From: Aradus depressus | Lineage: Eukaryota > Arthropoda > Insecta > Hemiptera > Aradidae | Length of the DNA: 64,000 bases | Direction of reading: 5' to 3' | Assembly (NCBI GenBank): GCA_963662175.1 | Contig: OY759215.1 | Coordinates: forward strand, 17,411,079 to 17,475,078 | Program-made: the position numbers and the translations under genes | Notes under the pieces: generated by a model | What the model saw: the letters and a program-made list of their open reading frames with translations, nothing else | Told to the model about the DNA's origin: nothing | Databases searched by the model: none | In this document: positions 21,650 to 32,610 of the stretch, piece after piece | Position numbering within the stretch: position 1 is the stretch's first letter | Layout: the number at the start of each line of letters is the position of its first letter

Positions 21650-22134
21650 CCACCACTTAACAAATACTGGTATAGTCAGTATCGGATTTAGCAGGTCAGC
21701 CATTAAGCATTGGCTACGTTTTAGACTATTTAAACACAATCGCTGAGTATTTTTTACTCTGTAAGAACGAGGAATTAGTTCATTAAAGAAAATCAAAGAT
21801 GGCTGGAGAAACCCCTAAATGATCACAGTATTCTCTACTACGAAATTTTGCCAACCAAATTGACTTGAATACCACAATTGAATTATTTGCTGAGTGAAAA
21901 GCAAGAAGAGGATTAAAAATTTCTTAAAGATTCTCATTGCTATTTTGGAGTTAAACAAAATGTTAGCTTTGTTTTTCAAATCAATGAAATAAATGGATTT
22001 TACAATCAAACATATATTTTTTCCATAAAGACTGTGATAAAACTTTGGAATAAGTACGAGGCCCCGGAGAGCTTTTGCAGACTGGGCCTTTTTTTTTAAA
22101 TCCGCCACTGGGTATAGTATTTGTTAATTCGTGG

Positions 22135-22159
22135 CTGAAGAGGGTAGCAATGCCGAAAG
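22135..22159 (+). other. Hammerhead-like motif (HHR-like 5)
   Basis: CTGAAGA, GGGTAGCAATGCC, GAAAG. The inverted partner of 21625-21649, with an exact core and a better G/C closing of stem II (GG...CC). Confidence 0.42.
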
Positions 22160-22682
22160 TACTCCTATATTATATATAACTATATATTTTGTGAAATAGA
22201 CATAAGTTTTTGAAAAACATACGTTTTTTTTCTTTACTTTTTATTAAGTGTTTCACAATATCTCTGCGAAAAATGTTAGGTATAATTCTTTCATCGTTGG
22301 GAAGCTTATTTTTTTCTGATGGACATAAACTATACATAAAAGTGAAGCGTTGTAGGTGTAACAGCTATCCGGTGTCATTTATAGCAAGGCTGCCAAAATC
22401 GTTGAAGATACATGAAAAGGTCTAAAGGAATTGCTATACAATAAAACGTTGTACAAAAAGTGCGCGATGTTATATACCTATCTATATCAGATAGGCTTCA
22501 ATAAGAGTTTTTATTTCTATATATAATGTAGTTTGTTCCGTGTATTTGTAGCAAGTTGACACAAAAATTGAACTGAACTAATTTTGATGAAATTTCATGT
22601 AGTATCTTTATAAGCCCGATTGAATCATAGGCTACATGGTGTCCCAAAATATAAAATTATTGCCAGCTCTTTAACGGTTCAT

Positions 22683-23005
22683 AGGGGAAGTTATGTAATC
22701 GGTAATAGTTCATGTTTTCCGACCTCAAAAATTCTGTGTCTGTGAACACGATAACTCCCGATAGGATGAATGTATCGGCAATTTTATATGTGAATTCAAA
22801 ACTCTAATAGGGCGACACTTATCAATTATCAGCGGAATCGGCAAATGGGAAGATCAGAGGGAGGCTCAACTCAAAAACGCTAATAACAGCCGATGTAATG
22901 AATATATTGACACCAAATTTAGTATGTGGATCTAGGTAAGTCAAATGTTGTATATATCATAAACGATCGACTGGTTTTGGAGGCGGTCATTCACCGACGA
23001 TCTTC
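22683..23005 (-). repeat. Rep-A copy
   Basis: On the minus strand it follows the order GAATGTATCG-type landmarks, CCGATTCCGCTGATAATTG and TACATAACTTCCCCTAT. It is close in order to the complete copy at 43190-43797. Confidence 0.65.
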
Positions 23006-23263
23006 TTTCATCATTTTTATGAAGACAATAAAGACATTTAATAAATAAATATTGTTTGATTTTTATCATTCTACTTTCCATGTCATGATATTGAAATTGA
23101 ACCATCGATGTTTTGAATCAAGTCAAAGTTTTCTGACTATCGATAGTATGTTTAAATATTATATTCTATGGCAAACATCGATGGTTCTATTTTAATGCTC
23201 ATCCCTACATGAGCCATCTTCACATTAAGCCATTATAGATAAAATGTTCGTTGTATGTTTCAG

Positions 23264-23343
23264 GATGGAAGGAGGGCTGGTTGAAGACCCCGCTCCGCCT
23301 ATTCTCCGCCGTGACCCAGGCTGACCCCGGATCTCTTGCGCAG
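23264..23343 (+). CDS. Candidate host exon (island 2)
   Basis: An 80-base GC-rich island (over 60% G+C by eye) in A+T-rich DNA. The left border ATGTTTCAG is a good acceptor after a T-rich tract. The right border reads GCGCAG followed by GTCTGC, a GT donor that is weak at +3. After two leftover bases the frame is open for 26 codons and includes WLKTPLRLFSAVTQ, ending in phase 0. Beyond the donor the frame stops within seven codons. Phase 0 joins without a shift to the island at 28965. The protein is not recognised. Confidence 0.42.
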
Positions 23344-23743
23344 GTCTGCTTCGATCCTAACTAAATGCCATCTACATACAGTACAATAATATCTATTGCA
23401 ATGTACTCTCCATTCGCTCTCGTCTCTTTTTAATTTTTTTTCTAATTTACCAAAACGACAAAAAAATGTGTCAAAAAAATCATCGGCAATACACAATGCA
23501 CAATGCTCTCCCTCCAAAACTAATCGGCCATTTGGGCTAAAAAAATGTTGACTTCTGAATCCTAATATTAATTATATTTTGTGTCGATACATTTATTATA
23601 TCGGCAGTTATTAAAACTTTCAGGGCCCCTCGTCTGATCTTCCCTTCACGGAGAAAAATATATTCTTGCAGCAAAACAAATTTCTTCTTGCGGCAAAAAA
23701 GTTTTATTATGTATTTTGATTCGGTGATAGGGAATAGTATACA

Positions 23744-24228
23744 CAGGGGCGTAGCCAGGGGGGGGGGGGGGGGGGGGCTCGCGCCAAAGCAAAAAACCAA
23801 GATAAAAATTAAATAAACAAAAAAAATAATTTTTCATTAAAAATGGATTGCTTGCAAGTTAGGATCTTCAAATGTCCCATGCGTCTGATTCCTAAATCAG
23901 CAATTAGCTGTTACATAAATGCACATGTACAAAACAAGTCATATTGAGTCATTTAATTCTAATAGCACAGAAACCACAGCGTGCATTTTCTGCTGCGGCG
24001 CTTTGCGTTTTTGCTGCTCATGTAAGATCAACTTAAGTATTACAGTCAATGGCTACCTCAGGGGGAGCTTCTAGAGGTCCGAGTCTCCCAAATTAATAAC
24101 AAAAAGTTTGCAACGCTAACCACGGAAACTGCGAGCTGTGCCCCCGGGAGTCTATACCCCCCACCCTTGTAGCCGAACTTCCCCCCCCCCCCCCCCTCCC
24201 ACTGTTCAAAACCGTGGCTACGCCCCTG
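23744..24228. mobile_element. hAT-type MITE with CAGGGGCGTAGCCA termini
   Basis: CAGGGGCGTAGCCA at the left and TGGCTACGCCCCTG at the right are exact inverted repeats, each followed inward by a homopolymer (G on the left, C on the right). The flanking 8-mers AGTATACA (23736-23743) and AGTTTACA (24229-24236) differ by one base, which fits the 8-bp duplication of hAT elements. It split the 27-bp array. No transposase is encoded. Confidence 0.8.
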
Positions 24229-24450
24229 AGTTTACACCAGTCGGTGATAGGGTATAGTAGACACCAGTCGGTGATAGGGTATAGTAGACACCACTAAGTG
24301 ATAAGGAATAGTAAACACCACTAAGTGATAAGGAATAGTAAACACCACTAACTGATAGGGTATAGTATACACCAGTCGGTGATAGGGTATAGTATTCACC
24401 AGTCGGTGATAGGGTATAGTAGACACCACTAGGTGATTCTCTCGATGAGA
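24229..24450. repeat. 27-bp minisatellite, about 8 units
   Basis: Units of the form ACCAGTCGGTGATAGGGTAT plus seven bases, with variants containing CACTAAGTGATAAGG. One further unit sits on the far side of the MITE at 23719-23743. Because 27 is a multiple of three, frames stay open on the minus strand (TGVYYTLSP repeats); these are by-products. Confidence 0.92.
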
Positions 24451-25250
24451 ATAGAGTTTTACCACCCAAGATATACAAAGTATGAGGGATGTTCTTTAAT
24501 TTATTTCTGTAAGATAATGTCAACAAGATATCTTCTTGCCGCAAGAATATAGTTTTCTCCGTGTTCCTTTCGGCCGATTTCGCAGAAAAATTATAGTTGC
24601 CGTCCATATATAGGATTTCAAACTTAAATATATAATTTCGTGTCAATATATTCATTATATTAGGATTTCTAAGTTGTGCCCCACCTCTGATGCCATCCCC
24701 CCTTCCCTCCGACTGATTCCGCTGAAAATTAGTTCTGAATTTACATATGTAATTTCATATCAATACATTCATTACAAAGGCAGTTATGTGTTTTTGCTAA
24801 GCTTCTTCAAATTTCAAGCTCCCCCTCAATTATCACAAACCGACACAGACAGTTTTTTAAAAAAATTATTGGTATCAGGGGTTCAATTTCCAGTGATAAC
24901 TTAACATCAAATTTGTGATTACATAACTTTCCCTATGACTTGTATAGCTGGGGAATTAAAACAACATACCGACGTCTAAAAGAACTTGGTAACCAAGGGT
25001 CGAAGCTGCTGCTCACGAACTGCTCACCCAGTGGTGAGAACTGCTCGATATGTTCCTAAATTTAAAAAAAAATCCTCTCCGCCCATCTTGTAAAATATGT
25101 AATGACATGTTTGACACTAATACATACGATCAAAGGCCAGGCTTTCTCGACATCATGATGAAAATTTATCAGCATCCCTCGTTGTGTCATGGACCCAGCC
25201 AAAACACAACATGGCATTGGGAAATCAAAACGAATTACCTCTAATAACGT

Positions 25251-25366
25251 CAAATATCCTCGTATTAGCAAGAATCAAAATTATACGATTCTGCCTTGTA
25301 TTAGCAAGAATCAAATCGAATATCCTCGTATTAGCAAGAATCAAAATTATACGATTCTGCCTTGAA
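25251..25366. repeat. 68-bp tandem duplication
   Basis: AATATCCTCGTATTAGCAAG and the downstream ATTATACGATTCTGCCTTG occur twice, with a further TGTATTAGCAAGAATCAAA between them. Confidence 0.8.
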
Positions 25367-25554
25367 ATATTTTTTTTTTATCAGATGCATGCAAAATTTC
25401 CATTAGTTTTATCACGAAAGCACCTCTCAAGAAATGGCAAACAGGTCACAATCAAGAGTAGGTTTTAACTTTTCTTGACCGTTAACAAAATAAATAGCTT
25501 AACAGAAAAAAATATTGAAAAAAAAAAAAAAAATGACACTTCCACAGAATGATT

Positions 25555-25862
25555 TAATCTATAGTTGCCTTCCATGGGGGCTTCCGAAACTTCATACTAA
25601 ATTTTGTGTGAATACATTCATAACATAGGCAGTAATTTCAGTTTGTGAGTGGAACCTTCCTCCTCTAAACTCTCGTCTTTTCGGCAGATATCTCGGAAAA
25701 TTAATAAGTGTTGATACATTCATTAAATCGGGATTTTCAATTTTTTTTTATAATTAAAATCACGCAAGGGATTGGAAAACATGAAATTTTGGTGAAAACT
25801 CAACAACAAATTTCTGACTGTTTTCTTATCTTCTCCTATACTTCGCATAGCTGAAGAAGTAA
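25555..25862 (+). repeat. Rep-A copy
   Basis: It contains CCTTCCATGGGGGCTTCC, GATACATTCATTAAATCGGG and GGAAAACATGAAATTTTG, and ends near CTTCGCATAGCTGAAGAAGT. Internal deletions relative to 43190-43797. Confidence 0.55.
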
Positions 25863-26022
25863 TGGTTTTAAATAGAAAAACATCAATCGAAAAATTAAAA
25901 TCAATCATTTCTTTCTTTACCTCTTGTAAATGTTGTTTGTTATTTAATAAAAAAAAGTCCAGAAAAAAAAAATATATAAAATGACAAAAGTACTAGTCAC
26001 AAGAAGTCGAAGAATTGAGCAT

Positions 26023-26716
26023 TAGGGTGGAACAAAAATGGCCTTTTAAAATTTTTTTTAGTTATTAGTTTGGTAATAGTGGAGAAAAGTTGCCTTTTAA
26101 GTTCAAAAAGAATAAAAAAAAAAATTGGTTGCAATACTACAACATCTTGAGGTGCCGCAAAGAGCTTAAAGTTTGTAAAAAAATTGAAAAATTTTAAACT
26201 TTGATATATTATTTTTTATGAATTTCTCGTACATATAATGTTACAAAAGATGGTTTTAAATACATATATAAGCATTAGAATTGGAAAAAATTATTAATTA
26301 TAAAATATAATAAAAATAAAAAAATATTTTGTAATGTCAAACTTTGTATTTCTTACTTCTGTATCCTTAATGATTACAAATGTTACAGCTGCAAAATGTT
26401 TGTTTCTACTTCATTGCCACATTAAACTGGTCCTTGCGGCACCTCAAGACGTACTCCAATATTTTTCATATTTTTAATTTATCTTATCTACACTAAAAGG
26501 CAACTTTTCTGCGCTATTCCAAATTAAAAATCACATAATCGAGACAAGCAAAAATCTTTGAAAAAGTTCCAAAAAAGTGTGTATTTATGAAACTTTAAGG
26601 TCCTTGCGGCACCTCAAGACGTACTCCAATATTTTTTATTTATCTTATCTACACTAAAAGGCAACTTTTCCGCGCTATTCCAAATTAAAAATTAAAAGGT
26701 GATTTTTTCGTTCCTA
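26023..26716. mobile_element. hAT-type foldback MITE with 8-bp TSD
   Basis: An exact TSD, TTGAGCAT, lies at 26015-26022 and 26717-26724. The ends start TAGGGTGGAAC and TAGGAACGAAA. Long imperfect inverted arms share AAAGGCAACTTTTC and the GGTGCCGCAAAG region. The right arm is duplicated: CCTTGCGGCACCTCAAGACG occurs at about 26431 and again at about 26601. No coding sequence. Related in internal motif (GTGCCGCA) to the foldback at 18805. Confidence 0.8.
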
Positions 26717-27088
26717 TTGAGCATGCCATGCACAAACAAAGAAAATAATTTACAATTTAAATTAAGTAAAGAAAGTAACTGGGCATGTCAAGCCAAGATA
26801 AAATAAGAAACATTTATTTACGTAAGAAGAAAAAATTGAAAAGAGAATATTAACTACATGCCAAAGAGATCAAATTAAGAAATGTCAATGCTTATGGTAG
26901 TATAGAAAATAAATAAAATAAATACAATGTCTATTCTGTAGCGGATCTGATAGGCACTGACAGATTCGAATATCAGATGCTTCGGATTTGTTCTTCCATT
27001 TCGGGGTTTGAATCTAAATACTTTTAGATAATATTTTGTGTTATGTTGTGTATCCACCATTCTCCAGGCGGTTGGCAATAATAAGTTT

Positions 27089-27525
27089 GTGAACTTCGCG
27101 TTCTGGAGCTCTAGGCCGATGGGACTCCAGAAACAGTGTAGGTCGACATTAGACAAAGGTGGTTGAGGATGTGGGGGAGTACATTAGGATCGCGTGAAAT
27201 GAATGAAGCCAGACTCAGCTAAAAATACACTAGTAGTGCGTTATATTGTCGTGTCTCTATAGTATGATGGTACAACTAATAGTGATGTGAACCTTGGGTT
27301 CGGGAGCTCTAGTGCGGTGGGACTCCAGAAATAGTGTAGGTCGACATTAGACAAAGGTGGTTGAGGCTGTGGGGGAGTACATTAGGATCGCGTGAAATGA
27401 ATGAAGCCTGACTCAGCTAAAAATACACAAGCAGTGCGTGATATTGTGGTGTCTCTATAGTATGATGGTACAACTAATAGTGATGTGAACCTTGGGACTC
27501 CAGAAATAGTGTAGGTCGACATCAA
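27089..27525. repeat. 198-bp tandem repeat, about 2.2 units
   Basis: GTGAAC-starting units begin at 27089, 27287 and 27485. Shared landmarks are TGGGACTCCAGAAA, GTGTAGGTCGACAT and CATTAGGATCGCGTGAAATG. It is moderately GC-rich for this region and no ORF is conserved between units. Confidence 0.88.
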
Positions 27526-27764
27526 ACAACCCTCTCATGATGGGCCCCATCAGGATAGATTTTTGGAAGGGGCCATGGACGGTATGTTTTTTTTTTACTT
27601 TTTATATTATTTTAAGAAAATTTATAGATTTTTTTTTATTACAACGAAACATTGTTTCTTGAAATATTGTCCTTTACACAAGAAATTTATACATTAAGCA
27701 TTACAGGTCAGGTTTAGTTAGGAATAAACAATATTTGGTAATACAATGTTTGCCATATATGAAT

Positions 27765-28055
27765 TAAAAACCCCAAAAGGACGAACTCATTAATTTTCAG
27801 CGATATCGGTCGAAGAGAAAGTAGGGTTTAGGGCAGGGGGCTCAAGTAAGAAACTGTAATAACTGCCAGTGTAAATTTATCGACGCTAAACTTGGTAGAT
27901 TTAGGGCTCCTATGTAAGTCAACTATTGAATATTTGCGCAATGTTAATTTACTAATTCGTTCTGGGGAAGTACATTGTCTGTGATGCACCGACGTCAATT
28001 TGGAGAGGTTCGGAAAACGTGAAATGGGAAGTAAATGATTAAATAATCAATCTTC
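27765..28055 (-). repeat. Rep-A copy
   Basis: The minus strand carries the landmarks in Rep-A order: TTCTCTTCGACCGATATCGC, TTTAGCGTCGATAAATTTAC and the GTACTTCCCCAGAACGAATT end. Confidence 0.6.
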
Positions 28056-28964
28056 CGACACTCAACTGGTTCTATAGCCTTTAGGATAACTGAGGTTGTC
28101 CTATATTAATCTTAGGTTGTTGTGGTTTCTACTGAATAGTCTAAACCAATGAATGAGTTCGTTTCTCTATTTTAAAAATAGTGGATTTTGAGCGAGACAG
28201 CGTGGAGTCAACGATATTTTTATCCGTTATATATACGTCCTGTGTTACATTGACTGGGACTCATAAATCTACAAGCCATCATAAATCTTTATGTTATAAA
28301 AGACGAGCGTCACCAATTCTAAGAAAACTTGTTATGTTGAATGAACTTGAACAACATAATTATGAATTTAAACAACACCAAATTGTTTTTTTGTTTTTTA
28401 TTTTTTAATGTCATTAACGACTAAACTCTCATAACAAATGTCATCTAGAGATGACACTTCGCGAAAACATAGCGGCACTAATATCTCTTTCAACCTTGAT
28501 CCTGTGAAGTTATGTAGGTCAAATACACTTAAGGCTTACCACAATTGATTTACTTTTACAAAAACATCCTGGTTAAAGAAATCATAGACCCTCGTCAGTG
28601 GCGAAATATGCCTCTTCGAGAGGAATAATTCGTAAAAATTAATTAAAATAACATAAATTAGCGCTTATGGATGTATGGAGAACTTTATTCATACTAGATT
28701 TCCATAAAAATGTATCATGTATATATGTATAATAAATCTGAAATTATTTTATTTTAATATTGTAAACATTTGTATTTTAAACTTACACTATTTATCAATA
28801 AAATATTTGAAGTTCAAAAAAAAAACTTGGAAATTAAGTAGTTTTTTTATTTTGAGTTCTGAATTACAACTACTAGTTTTAATTAGCAAAACAAAATGTA
28901 GAAAGGTAGACTTGTCTTCTTTTATGTTTATTATTTCGGTGTTGCTTGTTTGTTTACAATGCAG

Positions 28965-29038
28965 TGGGGTTGGGGAGCATCGACCTTGAAATACCGGGGA
29001 AATATTGTGTTCAATCCGCCTCGCGCCCGGACCCCCAG
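28965..29038 (+). CDS. Candidate host exon (island 3)
   Basis: A 74-base island with the strongest splice context in the window: TTGCTTGTTTGTTTACAATGCAG on the left (pyrimidine-rich, exact AG) and CCCCAG followed by GTACAT on the right. In phase 0 it is open for 24 codons plus two bases (WGWGASTLKYRGNIVF begins it). This phase continues directly from the island at 23264-23343 and would leave two bases for the next exon. The protein is not recognised. A transposon origin cannot be excluded, but no repeat partner was seen in the window. Confidence 0.45.
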
Positions 29039-29576
29039 GTACATATTTCGTATTTTTCTGTTTCCGTTTCATCTATTCATCCTATTTTGAATCTGAAAAA
29101 TGATTTGAACTCATTGAACTGTCTACTTTCAGCGCCGTACCTGTAAATTTTTAAAAAAATGAAAAGATAACATGTAAAAAAATAAAATAAAAAATAATAT
29201 TAGGATTTTAAAATTTAACAAAAAAAAAGGTAGGTAGTGTCATATCAATTCTACATTAATTTGGAGTACAAAGGAAAAAAAAAAAAATTGTCAAAATACC
29301 TTTAATGCTTTTCATTAAATTTAGCGCGCGACGTGGTGGCCGAGATGAGAACTAAAACCGGGACATTTAACCTTAAGACTAGCCTTACAAGAGCTCTCAC
29401 AAAAAAAATTAATCAAAGTTAGTCATGCCGTATCTATAAGACGTATGATGGCCAAAGGAGTAAGTAGTTATAAATTATATTCATGCCCAAGAGAAAATCA
29501 TTTTTTTTTACCAGCCCGTGCATAAGAAACGAAATTCGATATTCATTTTTCACCACAATGATTCAAAAAATGAAAA

Positions 29577-29625
29577 TAAAATATGCCTATTTGTGTGTAT
29601 AGACACACAAATAGGCATATTTTAT
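29577..29625. repeat. Perfect hairpin, 21-bp arms
   Basis: AAAATATGCCTATTTGTGTG plus T pairs exactly with its complement across a short ATAG-type loop. No T run follows. It could be the core of a small palindromic MITE. Confidence 0.8.
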
Positions 29626-29694
29626 GTATATAGATACACAATAATCCTGATGGAATTACTTATCGATAGACAATTTAATATGTGTATATAGAAC

Positions 29695-30015
29695 AGGTGA
29701 TAATGAAAACTCCCGATGTTATCACGGCATTCAGTATGTAAATTCAAAACCCGAAAAGCACTATATCTATTAATTTTCAGTAAAATCGGACAAAGAGAAT
29801 TGTGGAGTCAGGGGAAAGAGAGTTGCATTTAAAAACTCTAATATCTGCCGATGTAATGAATCGACACAAAATTTAGTTTGAGGATTCAGAAGTTCTTATG
29901 TAAGTCAAATATTGATTTTTAGTCAAAACTTTCGATTAATGTTAGGAGAGAACGAGAACATAGTTGATTAATTTGTGCTGGGGAAGTACATTTCCTGTGA
30001 TTCACTAACTTTTTT
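29695..30015 (-). repeat. Rep-A copy
   Basis: It contains ACTCCCGATGTTATCACGG, TTAATTTTCAGTAAAATCGG and GTGCTGGGGAAGTACATT on the + strand, the inverse order of the complete copies. Confidence 0.6.
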
Positions 30016-30152
30016 ATTTTAATTTTATTTTTAATTTTATCTTTTATTTTAATTTTATATTTTATTTTAATTTTATATTTAATTTTAATTTTATATTTTA
30101 TTTTAATTTTATCTTTTATTTTAATTTTATATTTTATTTTAATTTTATATTT
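30010..30152. repeat. Low-complexity (TTTTATTTTAAT)n-type tandem array
   Basis: About 140 bases made of TTTTATATTTTATTTTAAT and close variants, with a period near 19-20. Confidence 0.85.
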
Positions 30153-30758
30153 TTCTGAGCTTTGCTTTGGTATCGCCCATGATCGCTGACCTCTGTTTGT
30201 TTTCGTGACTCAAGCCCACGGATTTACCTACAAGCAGGGGCCTGCCCAGGATTTCGGACGATATAACATATTTATATATATACATGTGTATAAACATAGT
30301 TAATAGTTTACATATTAATTACAAAATTAATTCATGTTTTCTAGCTTTTGATTGTGCAAGCTTGTTTAAAACATCAGAGCTAATCCATTCAATCTGTCTT
30401 GACTAGTACTATTTCTGATATAGCTTTTCATACGTCTAAGGGTTGAGAATGACCGTTCACTTGTTGTTACAGAGACTGGAAGTGTGTAGCTTCTGTAGAA
30501 ATAAAATATTTTCGAACTGCTTTCTCTGCCCAACGTCAAGCTTCACCAGGATCCGCACGACCACTAGTAGGAAAAGATTTTATGTCAATAAATTATTCCA
30601 TGCAAATAAAAATACTTTTATTATTTACATAAAGGACAATTTTTTTATTTATTTCTGTGGGATTGATCCCCCATGGGATATTGACCCCCTAGGTACTACT
30701 AGATAATATACATCGCCTATTCCCAGATGGTTATTCGCCTCCCTTGACATTGCACAGT

Positions 30759-30915
30759 TGGCGGCGATAGCTTACAGGTGGTGTTCTAGTGTTCTACTTA
30801 GTACAAGATGGCGGGTTCGAAACCCGGCTTTGGATGCGATGTTCCCAAGCTCATGCTGTCAGGTACTCGTTAAAGAGAGCGCCATGGTAGTTAAAGCCCC
30901 GGACATGAGTAATAA
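30759..30915 (+). repeat. SINE-1, degenerate copy
   Basis: A-box-like GCGGCGATAGCTTACAGGTGG, then an intact B box in GGGTTCGAAACCCGG, then CAGGTACTCGTTAAAG and the GTAGTTAAAGCC end, with large internal deletions. It faces a second copy immediately downstream. Confidence 0.7.
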
Positions 30916-30922
30916 AAAACAT

Positions 30923-31056
30923 CATACAGTCTTGGGACCATCACTTCATCCGAAGAACGGCATGCTGAATGTGGTTTTACTTCCAGTCGGGTTCCAAACC
31001 AAGGATCTTGAGCATACTAGACAAACACGCTAGCTCTCTGCTACCGGCAGCCTCTC
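30923..31056 (-). repeat. SINE-1, degenerate inverted neighbour
   Basis: The minus strand reads GGCTGCCGGTAGCAGAGAGC, a B-box-like GGTTTGGAACCCGAC and GATGGTCCCAAGACTG. The two copies lie tail to tail and may form a hairpin. Confidence 0.7.
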
Positions 31057-31680
31057 GTCACTACTGTTATTTCAGTCTCATTGGACTGGATGAGATACAA
31101 ATTGAAAGCGTTGCTCAAAGACGTTATTACTTTTCCGAGGCCGTCCGTCCTGAAATAGCCCGATAAACAGGATTGTTCTGTAATGTCGTTTATGCTATAA
31201 TGTTTTGTTTTCCTAATTAAGATCTTTCCACTTTTAGGCTCCAGGCTCCAGAGGCAAATTCTTTCAGCTTTTCCCATTTCCCTCTTCAGGTCCATGAACA
31301 ATAAGACCGATTAAATTTTCCTCCTAACATTTTTAACGCAATTAGAAAGTGAGTAACGTCAGGTTTTGTGGCCGCAATTACCTGTCGAGACGCTGCTGGG
31401 GGGGAAGATAATTAAGTTTTGACTTTTCTTCAAGTTCCTTGTCACTTTTCTCTCAAAATCTCTCCTATATTTAACAAATGCTAGAAAGAGAGACCCAACA
31501 CATATTTCTTCAACTTATATCGTTCACATAGTTTTATTTTAAAAAAATATTTTAATATCAACTTATTTTTACATGTACATAATATAGTCTTTTTTGTTTT
31601 TTGTACCCGATGCATCATTTCGACCCATTGGGAATCTCTTATTATTTCTTGTACAGACAGAACTATACAAATTTATATAA

Positions 31681-31935
31681 AACATATACATACATAACAT
31701 AGAATAGATCTGAATAACATAATTTAGCACACCAATAAATGAACAACATATACATACATAACATAGAATAGATCTGAATAACATAATTTAGCACACCAAT
31801 AAATGAACAACATATACATACATAACATAGAATAGATCTGAATAACATAATTTAGCACCCCAATAAATGAACAACATATACATACATAACATAGAATAGA
31901 TCTGAATAACATAATTTAGAACACCAATAATTTAG
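31681..31935. repeat. 64-bp minisatellite, four units
   Basis: Units start at 31681, 31745, 31809 and 31873, each opening AACATATACATACATAAC and ending AATAAATGAAC. They are almost identical, so the expansion is recent. Overlapping minus-strand frames of 61-71 codons are by-products. Confidence 0.95.
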
Positions 31936-32028
31936 AACACCAATATATTTAGATATAATGGGTGGGATAGTGTAGACATCCAGGGACCTAAGCATTCAAT
32001 GCTCTTCAAGTTCTATAATGGGACTCCA

Positions 32029-32148
32029 AAAGTTTGCCTACCCAGGTTTATTTAACGTAGGGGTCTTTAACGAGTACCTGACTTTTCACAGCCGTTTTAA
32101 CGCCCCCTCCGAAGGACGACGTGCACAAGGTTTGTTTCATTCCAGATT
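32029..32148 (-). repeat. SINE-1 fragment
   Basis: On the + strand GGACTCCAAAAGTTTGCC, AGGGGTCTTTAACGAGTACC and CCGAAGGACGACGTGCAC follow the inverse SINE body, with both ends missing. Just left of it, AGGGACCTAAGCATTCAATG is also found at 57621. Confidence 0.7.
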
Positions 32149-32610
32149 GTATTTCTTTCTACGCTAGGATATACGGTTGACGATATGAGATATTTCAATA
32201 GTTTTAGTATATAAAGTGCATCTTCAGAGTATAAAAAAGTTTTAATTTGGGGTATTCATAGGTAAGAGAAAGAGCGTTTTTTTATGAATATTCTCTGCAG
32301 CTTTTCGACCTCATTTATATCTTCTATATAGCTCCCATGGTAAAAAACTGCAATTATTGTTCAAACATTAGGATTTGGATTCCCTCTAAGGACTTAACGA
32401 GCAAAAATAAATTATATATAACTTACCATTAATACTTCACAACAAATTTGAGCCGCGTTGTGTGTTCAAGCCAGAAGTCGAGCATAGTTAGCCACTGCTC
32501 CTTGAGTCCAATTTCAGGGAACGTTTTTGGCACACTTTTTAAGCTTAGCGTAAAAGTTTTTTTTATGACAAAAACTACTCTCTTACAACTGCTCGCCAAG
32601 AGCTCATAAC

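Larger units (their letters stand above)
21551..22246. mobile_element. Inverted-repeat element with hammerhead-like arms
   Basis: Arms of about 130 bases (21551-21680 and 22112-22246) pair in inverted orientation, including AAAAAGTAAAGAAAAAAAA, GTCTATTTCACAAAATATA and AACAAATACT. Each arm holds CTGAAGA, a weak hairpin and GAAAGTACT. Between them a minus-strand frame of about 97 codons (21815-22108) has no recognised domain. The arrangement resembles the inverted termini of Penelope-like elements. Confidence 0.6.
23637..24573. mobile_element. MITE with CACGGAGAAAA termini carrying a minisatellite
   Basis: The left end CACGGAGAAAAATATATTC and the right end, its near-complement (GAATATAGTTTTCTCCGTG), form terminal inverted repeats of about 30 bases. 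The flanks TTCCCTT and TTCCTTT may be a degenerate target duplication. The interior is a 27-bp tandem array, itself interrupted by a hAT-type MITE. Confidence 0.55.
23478..24960 (+). repeat. Rep-A copy split by a nested MITE and minisatellite
   Basis: Rep-A sequence runs 23478-23636 (TCATCGGCAATAC, CATTTATTATATCGGCAG) and resumes at about 24574 (CGGCCGATTTCGCAGAAAAA) up to about 24960. The interruption is the MITE at 23637-24573. Confidence 0.6.

Noticed and set aside
24229..24450. CRISPR-like repeats
   Set aside because: 27-bp units directly abut, with no spacers.
24218..24655. 145-codon minus-strand ORF with repeated VYYTLSPTG
   Set aside because: By-product of the 27-bp minisatellite, whose unit is a multiple of three; no start context or domain.
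29340..29400. tRNA-Ser-like sequence (GTGGTGGCCGAGATG)
   Set aside because: Only an A-box-like segment is present; no B box follows at the right distance.
31681..31935. CRISPR array
   Set aside because: The 64-bp units are contiguous with no unique spacers, and the genome is clearly eukaryotic.
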